Assembly (NCBI GenBank): GCA_029934815.1
Contig: JAOZLM010000192.1
Location: 1 to 5,088, forward strand
Reading direction: 5' to 3'
DNA length: 5,088 nucleotides
DNA from: Desulfocapsa sp.
GTDB taxonomy: Bacteria; Desulfobacterota; Desulfobulbia; Desulfobulbales; Desulfocapsaceae
Of the stretch, positions 1 through 5,088 are shown in pieces. Every line of letters begins with the position of its first letter. Within the stretch, counting starts at the first letter, position 1. Under the pieces are notes generated by a model. The model saw nothing but the letters and a program-made list of their open reading frames with translations. It was not told the origin of the DNA and searched no databases. The position numbers and the translations under genes were made by a program.

Positions 1-927
1 TCAGCCAATCACCCACAATGCCAGATTTTCCACATGCTTGATAGTTCTGTCCGAAACTCCGCCAAATAATCCCTTAGCCATACCAGCACTTCGCCGACCC
101 ATAACAATGGTGTCACAGTTCTGTTTCCTGGCTTCACTGATAATGCCATGGGCTTCTTCAAGATCAGTTTTTTCAGGAAGGAGTTCAATTTTTGCGTCAG
201 GGATTCCTGCATCAAGAAGCATTTTCCTGGGGCCCTGAAAGAGGCAGTCTGTTCCAGAAAGGTGTTTGTCACACCACTGCTTGTCCCAATGCTCATAAAA
301 GAGTTCAGGGTCGCAGCTTATTTTTTTCCCAAACAGTTTTGTACAGTGAAATAAACAGATACGGATATCGCTTCTGCCATTAAAGATATGTGCGAGGTGG
401 TCCACTGCAAGAAGCGATTTAACCGTTCCATCTAATGGAACAAAAAAGTCATTATTTGTAATATTGCCATCGATAATCCATAGGGGGATAGAATGGCATC
501 TTCGAAAGAGTTCAGCTGAGACGGATCCCATCAGCATTTCTGTAATTCCTGTAAACCCTCTTCTGCCAAGAAGCAGTGCATCCGGTAATTCTTTTGCCAC
601 ATAGTGTTGAATGGTGCCTGCGACATTGTACCCTGAGACTTCAACTGTTGTGCGGATTTGTTCTTCGCTAAAACCTGCAGTAAGGAGTTTTGCTTTCGCT
701 TTGTGCAGGTAGCGTTTTGCTTTTGTTTCCTTTTTATTCTGGCCACTTGCAGGAATAAGAGAATCCTTGGAATCAGTTATGCTGGGCATGACGGAAGCAG
801 AGGCAGTAATCCATGATACAAGGCGAATATGAAAATCGGCATCTTCTGTAAACAGATCTATTATGTAGGACAGCGTATGATCCGAATACATGGAACCATC
901 AATAGCTACAACTATTTCTTTGTTCAT
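1..927 (-). CDS. Tandem-domain universal stress protein (UspA family)
   Basis: Soluble cytoplasmic protein of 308 residues made of two USP domains, about residues 1-153 and 158-308. Domain 1 starts VVAIDGS with Asp10, the usual adenine-nucleotide contact. It ends with an intact G-2x-G-9x-G-S signature (Gly121, Gly124, Gly134, Ser135) followed by the closing strand PLWII. Domain 2 repeats this at an offset of 155-156 residues: VPLDGT with Asp166, then Gly277-RR-Ser280-9x-Gly290-Val291, then ALWVIG. In domain 2 the second Gly is Ser and the Ser/Thr after the last Gly is Val, so nucleotide binding there is doubtful. Residues 43-72 form a polar, probably flexible insert. Six of the seven cysteines lie in domain 2. 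Known for the family: ATP-binding or non-binding stress proteins that aid survival under starvation, oxidative or respiratory stress; the precise role of this copy is unknown. The ATG at 925-927 is chosen because a good ribosome binding site precedes it and it follows the upstream gene by 3 bases. Confidence 0.95.
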   Translation of the reverse strand: MNKEIVVAIDGSMYSDHTLSYIIDLFTEDADFHIRLVSWITASASVMPSITDSKDSLIPASGQNKKETKAKRYLHKAKAKLLTAGFSEEQIRTTVEVSGYNVAGTIQHYVAKELPDALLLGRRGFTGITEMLMGSVSAELFRRCHSIPLWIIDGNITNNDFFVPLDGTVKSLLAVDHLAHIFNGRSDIRICLFHCTKLFGKKISCDPELFYEHWDKQWCDKHLSGTDCLFQGPRKMLLDAGIPDAKIELLPEKTDLEEAHGIISEARKQNCDTIVMGRRSAGMAKGLFGGVSDRTIKHVENLALWVIG

Positions 928-930
928 TAG

Positions 931-3900
931 TCACTCTCCATTGGCAGGTTTCTTAGGAGCAGGTTTTGCCACCCGCTTTTTAATAACTTTTTTGGCAGGA
1001 GGAGCTCCTGCGTTAGTTTTTGTTTTACGTACGGTTTTTTTACGTGGTGGAGCAGCTTTCCAGCTATTGCCGCTGCTGAAACAATCCCATCCCCAGCGCA
1101 GCCAGCGAAGCAGTGCCATGGCAAGCCACAATGCCCAAAGCAGCATCGCAATACGGTATGCAAGAAGGGGAACGGTAATAATCCAGGCTCTGGGAAGTTC
1201 CGTTCCTATCCTATCCTGATACCAGTGAAGGCTATGGCCGGAAGACCCATTACCGCCAATCTGCATATCCGGGTGTCCAAGTAGTCCCTGTTGTATTGCA
1301 AAAAAGAGTGTGCCTAATGCAAGCAGGGTAAGAACAACAAGAAGTACCTGTAGCAAATTAAAGACGACCAATTGTTTGATTTCCATGCCTCGTTTTTTAC
1401 GAAGCCCTAAGAGCAGCAGCCAGGCCACCACAATAGCTGCCATTGCGGCAGAGATCTGACTGAGTCCAAGACTCAATAAGAGCCATTGCAGGGTTGAAAG
1501 TGGTGTGAGTGTTATTCTGCCAAGAAACAGAGCAACAAGGATAAATACCAGTAACTCACCCCAGAATAAAACAGCAGGCCCTACCCGAGGCCCTCCGGTA
1601 AACAGTATCCACCGTGAAGCTGGAACCTGCATTTCAAGTGAATGATTTACACTGTTGACTCCCAGATCAATTGTTTCTGTAATCATCTTGTAACTAATAT
1701 CACCACTACTGCGCCACCCTATTTCCACATGTTGTTCGCCTGGGTTCAGAGGCAGGATAAGGCGGTTATTTTCAAGCTGCAGTGGGATTTCCTTATGATT
1801 TATTAAGGTTTTTTGCAGTTCAATTCCGGGTGGCAGGGTGATGCTGTGTTGCATTCCCCTGCTTGCTGTCAGTGAAAATGTGAGCTTTGTTTCTGTCGCC
1901 CGACGCCCGGGCTTTACCTGTAGTGTACTTCTGTTAATGGTCATTGTGGGACCAGGCACACCTTCTGGTTTAATAACCAGAAGCTTCAGCGTTTCACCAG
2001 GATAAGGATGGAACTCAGGGAAACGTTTTCCGGAAGGATTAGTCTGATTGATTTCAGGTATTCCCTTTGTCTCCACATGCCAGACCGGGCTGATATCCAG
2101 CAACCACACTTCCTTCCAGGAAGATGTCTCAGCAGCAGTAAAGAGCAGACTATCAACAGGTTCCATGGAAGAGTGGTATACAAGAGACTGCTGGCCGGGC
2201 ATCATATTGATACGCACATGTTTATCTGCGATATGAAACCCATCGCTGGTCACATGCTCGCCGGGAAGCAGAGGGATATCGAGTGCGACAACAGAATCAG
2301 GACTTTTACGAATAATTCTTGTGCTCACAGTCCATTTTAAATTTACGTGCAGCGTTCGTTCTACCTGCACAAATTGTGGAATATCAATTGTGTTGCTCTG
2401 TTTTTTTTCTTCTGCTTTAGTTTCTGTCTCATTTTTCAGGCGAGTGAGGCTTACCTGCTTTGACAGACGGCCATCAGCACGCATTCCATTGATAGACCAA
2501 CCCTGAAGGCTTGCCTGTGCATTTACAGGAAGCAGTGGGAAGTAGAACGATATTTTATTGCTTCCGCTGATATCTTTTTTAAGGCTTATGCTATGACTGC
2601 CCTGGTTGACACGGATTGTTGTAAAACCTTTTTTATTAATCGTTAATACAGTTGTTTCTTCCTGATCAAGGGTGATGGTATCAAAGAAACGGTTTGTTCC
2701 AGGCAGAGGAATACCGGCACGTACCAGAGCATCCACTTGCAGTGTTACAGTTAACTGATCGTTGTCGATTGTGATATTGGAAGTATTAATACTAACGCAA
2801 TCAGTCCCGCATTCCGGCGGAGCCAAGAGTCTGTTTTGCAGTTCCTCTAATATCGCCTGTGAGGGGATCTCCGCCTGAATATTCTGGGGAGAAAAAAACA
2901 TGGTGGTCAATAACAAGAAGGTGACCATAGCAACACTTGCGGCGGCCTTACTTTGCTTTTGCATCTTTTTGTTACTGCTGAGACATTTACGTAAAAAGCC
3001 AATAATTAAAAGTGCGAGTAGCAATACACGAACAAAAGCCAGGATCGTCCCCACAAAGGGAGAGAGTAACAGGAAGGAAATCTTCTGGTCAGGATTCACA
3101 GGGCCATTCCAGCGAAGTGCGATACGTGTCCAGGTCCAGTCGGGTAAGCCCGGTCCTGTCTGAATCATTTCCTGGGGATCAATCTCAATTTTTCGGGGGA
3201 CAACAATGGGTGCTGCCGAACTCCCTGCAGCCTGATAATTTGCAATTTTACTTTTAACCATTTTTCTGGATAGAGGAACAGCTTGTTCAGCCATGACCGA
3301 ATCCTCAAGAGCTGCTGCCATTTGTCTGTGATCCTGTTTTCCCTGGCTGATTTTACGGTAGCTGCCGTATTCGAGCTGCGGGTAGATGCCAACGCGTATT
3401 TCCTGCACCATATAGGGGATTGAACTCACGATTAAAACAGCCAGTATAACAAGGCCAATCAGTCTTGTTACCCGTTCAGCGTTTGCAGAATTAATGATTT
3501 TTTGCAGGCCAAGTGCTGCAAGCAGGGGCAACCAGATATAAGTAGGAGATCCTGTCTGATGGAAAGAGAGGGTGAGGGTGATAAGGGTTGTCAGCCCCCA
3601 TACCCAGCCAAGGATCCTCCCGGTGGCAAGGGCGATGATCAATACCAGAAAAATATCAAGCAGACTCCAGTTATTTAACCATGTGGAGACTTTGTCCACA
3701 CCAGTTGCCGACAAGAGCTTCCAGCCCGGTGGCAGATTGAGCTGGCCAGAGAGTTTTTGCACATCGTGGTTCCAGCCGATGGCCGGAATGGCAAGTTGTC
3801 CTGTTTGCACTGCTGTTTCAATACGGGATTCCGCTTGCAGGGTAAGATTGCCTTTGCGTACCTCAACACCTGTTTTACCGGATGGTGTTAGTTTTGTAAT

Positions 3901-5088
3901 TAAGCGTGCTTTTCCATCAACTTCAACTTTCCCTAAATCCTGAGAGTCCAGAACATTTAAACGCCATTTTGAAGTCATGGTGCCACCAATTCTATCGAGT
4001 ACTGTGAGACCGGTTCCCAGTTCGTCAAGCCAGAACTGGCGGTCAATTGTGAGGCGATTAGGGACAGGATTTGGGTTTCCCCTGTTTTTTTCAACAAACT
4101 GCATCTTGTTATCTGCTTGAATGAGATAGGCGGGCAGCCTCTTCCAGTCGTCCGGCAGGGATGTTCTGCTGGGATCAACGGCAGGAACACCTTTAATCTC
4201 AATCTGTCGCAGTTTTTGATTTGCAGCAAAAACCCAGATCTCCTGTTCAGGCCATGGTCCGCTACTTTTACCAATGCCTAATGATTCCGGCGATTTGGGG
4301 AGACTGTTTCTCAGCGTTAGCCGAATATCCCACTGGCCGGGACGCACCTGTAACTGCAAACGGTTTTGTTCGTCAAAACGGATCGGCAGAGGAGATTGTA
4401 GTGTTAAGGGAACAAACGCAGGATCGCTGGTAAATCCGAGGCTGATTTGTCTGGGCGCACCTGAAACAGTGAGTAAAATCCGTAAATGCTGGAGCAGTGG
4501 AACACCGTCTTCAATCTTACGAAAGACCTGGAGTGAAAGACTTTCTTCATCCGTTTTTGTGATCTGCTTTTTTTGTTTAAACCAGAGCCTTCCTTTTTCA
4601 TCAAGCTGGATGTTACTAACAACATCACCAAACAATGTCAGACTGACAAGGCCGGTGGCAGGCGGGACAGGTAAATACTCAGGAAGTCCATTCCACTTAA
4701 ATGAGCCACTTAGAGTATGTTCGCCAGGCTCAAGCCATACGGTCGGTCGAGTACCTTTTTTACTCACCAGCAGCGCTTTTCCGTTTGCCTGTACTTTTTG
4801 TGGCCAGAAAGGAATGGCACCGGGAAGCGTAACGAGGCTTTTTGTTTCAACAGTGAACTTTTGAGTGAATTCCGCTCCAAACTGGTCTACATTCAGGATG
4901 AGATTTGATGGCCATACACAAAAACGCTGTGATTTCTTATTTGCATTTAAAGTACATATTTTTTCTTCCTGCTCATAAAGAACCCAGGGAATCCACGCTT
5001 GCAGTTCTTCTGGGATTCTTGATTGTGCGGCTTGCAGGTTTGGGGCAAATGAGAGAAAGAGAAGAATAAACAGAAGAAATCTGTACAT
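931..5088 (-). CDS. Giant duplicated inner-membrane protein with two periplasmic ectodomains, function unknown
   Basis: I do not recognise a named family. The 1385-residue product can be read as: signal peptide 1-20 (cleavage after NLQA likely); beta-rich periplasmic domain about 21-470; five membrane segments near 475-492, 493-510, 516-530, 542-561 and 676-699; basic cytoplasmic linker 700-714; hydrophobic segment 716-733 that resembles a second signal peptide ending at Ala739; second periplasmic domain about 740-1170; five membrane segments near 1173-1190, 1196-1211, 1213-1230, 1239-1266 and 1302-1328; basic tail about 1344-1385. Positive residues sit in the predicted cytoplasmic loops (Arg491, Arg542, Arg1191, RKKR 1230-1233, linker, tail), so the topology is self-consistent. 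The two halves are homologous to each other. No catalytic motif, nucleotide-binding loop or metal site is apparent; a structural, sensing, transport or assembly role in the envelope is possible but unproven. The gene is unbroken over 4158 bases and is followed after 3 bases by a stress-protein gene. The start is supported by the immediate signal peptide; its ribosome binding site lies outside the window. Confidence 0.93.
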   Translation of the reverse strand: MYRFLLFILLFLSFAPNLQAAQSRIPEELQAWIPWVLYEQEEKICTLNANKKSQRFCVWPSNLILNVDQFGAEFTQKFTVETKSLVTLPGAIPFWPQKVQANGKALLVSKKGTRPTVWLEPGEHTLSGSFKWNGLPEYLPVPPATGLVSLTLFGDVVSNIQLDEKGRLWFKQKKQITKTDEESLSLQVFRKIEDGVPLLQHLRILLTVSGAPRQISLGFTSDPAFVPLTLQSPLPIRFDEQNRLQLQVRPGQWDIRLTLRNSLPKSPESLGIGKSSGPWPEQEIWVFAANQKLRQIEIKGVPAVDPSRTSLPDDWKRLPAYLIQADNKMQFVEKNRGNPNPVPNRLTIDRQFWLDELGTGLTVLDRIGGTMTSKWRLNVLDSQDLGKVEVDGKARLITKLTPSGKTGVEVRKGNLTLQAESRIETAVQTGQLAIPAIGWNHDVQKLSGQLNLPPGWKLLSATGVDKVSTWLNNWSLLDIFLVLIIALATGRILGWVWGLTTLITLTLSFHQTGSPTYIWLPLLAALGLQKIINSANAERVTRLIGLVILAVLIVSSIPYMVQEIRVGIYPQLEYGSYRKISQGKQDHRQMAAALEDSVMAEQAVPLSRKMVKSKIANYQAAGSSAAPIVVPRKIEIDPQEMIQTGPGLPDWTWTRIALRWNGPVNPDQKISFLLLSPFVGTILAFVRVLLLALLIIGFLRKCLSSNKKMQKQSKAAASVAMVTFLLLTTMFFSPQNIQAEIPSQAILEELQNRLLAPPECGTDCVSINTSNITIDNDQLTVTLQVDALVRAGIPLPGTNRFFDTITLDQEETTVLTINKKGFTTIRVNQGSHSISLKKDISGSNKISFYFPLLPVNAQASLQGWSINGMRADGRLSKQVSLTRLKNETETKAEEKKQSNTIDIPQFVQVERTLHVNLKWTVSTRIIRKSPDSVVALDIPLLPGEHVTSDGFHIADKHVRINMMPGQQSLVYHSSMEPVDSLLFTAAETSSWKEVWLLDISPVWHVETKGIPEINQTNPSGKRFPEFHPYPGETLKLLVIKPEGVPGPTMTINRSTLQVKPGRRATETKLTFSLTASRGMQHSITLPPGIELQKTLINHKEIPLQLENNRLILPLNPGEQHVEIGWRSSGDISYKMITETIDLGVNSVNHSLEMQVPASRWILFTGGPRVGPAVLFWGELLVFILVALFLGRITLTPLSTLQWLLLSLGLSQISAAMAAIVVAWLLLLGLRKKRGMEIKQLVVFNLLQVLLVVLTLLALGTLFFAIQQGLLGHPDMQIGGNGSSGHSLHWYQDRIGTELPRAWIITVPLLAYRIAMLLWALWLAMALLRWLRWGWDCFSSGNSWKAAPPRKKTVRKTKTNAGAPPAKKVIKKRVAKPAPKKPANGE
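934..939 (-). promoter_or_regulatory. Ribosome binding site of the universal stress gene, inside the upstream gene
   Basis: Read on the minus strand, GGAGAG ends 6 bases before the ATG of the stress gene. The same six bases are the last two sense codons (Gly-Glu) of the large envelope gene, and that gene's TGA lies between this site and the ATG. A terminating ribosome would cover the site, so translation of the stress protein is probably coupled to translation of the large protein. This supports both the chosen start and a two-gene operon. Confidence 0.8.
934..1059 (-). other. Basic Lys/Arg/Ala/Pro-rich cytoplasmic tail of the large protein
   Basis: Residues 1344-1385 are low-complexity and dominated by Lys, Arg, Ala and Pro, with repeated K-K, P-A and A-K-P elements and acidic residues only at the end. 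Composition resembles histone H1-like or AlgP-like tails. It lies on the cytoplasmic side by topology and may bind nucleic acid, acidic lipid or an acidic partner. This is inference from composition. Confidence 0.65.
1099..1572 (-). other. Second membrane block of the large protein (five helices)
   Basis: Residues 1173-1330 mirror the first block. The first helix is followed by Gly1190-Arg1191, the third by a strongly basic cytoplasmic turn (1230-1233), the fourth by a short Gly/Ser-rich periplasmic loop (about 1267-1300), and then a fifth helix with Arg1312 near its start. It ends in a Trp/Arg-rich interface stretch (about 1329-1334) typical of the inner membrane surface. Confidence 0.75.
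2872..2964 (-). other. Internal signal-peptide-like segment (residues 709-739)
   Basis: Starts at an internal Met709 with a basic N-region (KKMQKQSK), a hydrophobic core at about 716-732, then NIQA followed by Glu740. It matches the N-terminal signal of the same protein, including the NxQA end and the EELQ motif shortly after. It serves at least as a membrane segment that returns the chain to the periplasm. Cleavage after Ala739 is possible but not shown. No convincing ribosome binding site precedes Met709 (the upstream bases read GTAACAAAAAG), so independent initiation there is unlikely. Confidence 0.7.
2992..3669 (-). other. First membrane block of the large protein (five helices)
   Basis: Residues 474-699 contain four closely spaced hydrophobic helices, a periplasmic loop of about 115 residues (561-675) and a fifth helix. 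The first short loop has Gly490-Arg491 and the loop between helices 3 and 4 carries Lys530, Arg539 and Arg542. By the positive-inside rule both are cytoplasmic, which puts the long loop and the preceding domain in the periplasm. Confidence 0.75.
5029..5088 (-). other. N-terminal signal peptide of the large protein
   Basis: Residues 1-20 show a short N-region with one Arg, a hydrophobic core rich in Leu and Phe (residues 4-14), and a C-region PNLQA followed by Ala-Gln. Signal peptidase I would most likely cut after Ala20. There is no Cys at +1, so it is not a lipoprotein. It directs the first ectodomain to the periplasm. Confidence 0.85.

Larger units (their letters stand above)
1069..2973 (-). 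repeat. Protein-level repeat unit B (residues 706-1340)
   Basis: Second copy. Landmarks: NIQA 736-739, EELQ 748-751, Cys760 and Cys764, GSH 830-832, GRL 873-875, PGQ 964-966, EVW 993-995, KGIP 1008-1011, TINR 1050-1053, Lys1093, Gly1117, Pro1156 and Trp1160, GR 1190-1191, five membrane helices, Trp1289, and Cys1336. It differs from unit A mainly by a charged linker at 884-900 and by a much shorter loop before the last membrane helix (about 34 residues against about 115). Confidence 0.8.
2974..5088 (-). repeat. Protein-level repeat unit A (residues 1-705)
   Basis: First copy of an internal duplication. Landmarks in order: NLQA 17-20, EELQ 27-30, Cys45 and Cys57, PGEH 121-124, GRL 166-168, PGQ 250-252, EIW 283-285, KGVP 299-302, TIDR 347-350, Lys387, Gly413, Pro453 and Trp456, GR 490-491, five membrane helices, Trp651, and Cys702. 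Each has a counterpart in residues 706-1340, at an offset of about 700-720 as far as the first helix of the membrane block. The duplication is old: similarity is confined to short motifs and hydrophobic patterning, and nothing is visible at DNA level. Confidence 0.8.

Noticed and set aside
928..930. Promoter or terminator between the two genes
   Set aside because: Only three bases separate the genes, and no hairpin followed by a U-run is apparent around the junction.
890..1219. Plus-strand open frame across the gene junction
   Set aside because: Antisense to the basic tail and the last helix of the large gene. The apparent composition is explained by the Lys/Ala/Pro codons opposite.
2962..2964. 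Met709 as the start of a separate second gene
   Set aside because: The frame runs through without a stop and no good ribosome binding site lies before this ATG. Internal initiation cannot be excluded, but a single long gene is the simpler reading.
2900..3163. Plus-strand open frame of 87 codons that begins like a signal peptide
   Set aside because: Its hydrophobic start is the reverse complement of the internal signal-like segment and the helix before it. The rest is Ser/Arg-rich without domain character.
4274..4864. A 196-codon open frame on the plus strand
   Set aside because: It lies wholly antisense to the first ectodomain of the large gene, has Ser/Cys/Arg-rich composition typical of a shadow frame, and shows no recognisable domain.
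1..5088. tRNA, rRNA, CRISPR array, insertion sequence or DNA-level direct repeats
   Set aside because: The window is filled by two intact coding frames. No repeat-spacer pattern, terminal inverted repeats, transposase or structured RNA was seen, and the internal duplication is visible only at protein level.

Overview
The window holds two complete genes on the minus strand, placed end to end and almost certainly co-transcribed. Upstream in transcription (931-5088) is a very large envelope protein of 1385 residues that I do not recognise as any named family. Three bases after its stop codon comes a 308-residue tandem universal stress protein (USP) (1-927). The window starts at the USP stop codon and ends at the start codon of the large gene. 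The operon promoter, any terminator and further operon members are therefore outside view. There is no non-coding stretch longer than 3 bases, and I see no RNA gene, mobile element, CRISPR array or DNA-level repeat.

The large protein is the interesting part. Aligning its two halves by eye shows an old internal duplication. Residues 1-705 and 706-1340 each carry, in the same order: a signal-peptide-like segment ending in N-[LI]-Q-A; an EELQ motif; a cysteine pair; a beta-rich ectodomain of about 430-450 residues with matching motifs; a block of five transmembrane segments; and a cytoplasmic cysteine. The residue offset between matching motifs stays near 700-720 from the first motif to the first membrane helix. 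The charge pattern fits two ectodomains in the periplasm, with the linker between the halves and a Lys/Arg/Ala/Pro-rich tail in the cytoplasm. Because the second half starts with what looks like a former signal peptide, the protein is either a giant two-unit membrane protein or a polyprotein that could be cut at the internal site.

The USP protein is also a two-copy protein. Its N-terminal domain has an intact ATP-binding signature and its C-terminal domain a degenerate one. Its ribosome binding site lies inside the last two codons of the large gene, which suggests translational coupling and a shared role, perhaps in envelope stress. That role is inference from context only.

Organism: the signal peptide and periplasm-directed ectodomains, the moderate GC content (about mid-40s percent by eye) and the style of the tandem USP protein suggest a Gram-negative bacterium. 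A sulfate-reducer-like Desulfobacterota or a gammaproteobacterium would fit. This is a low-confidence impression.
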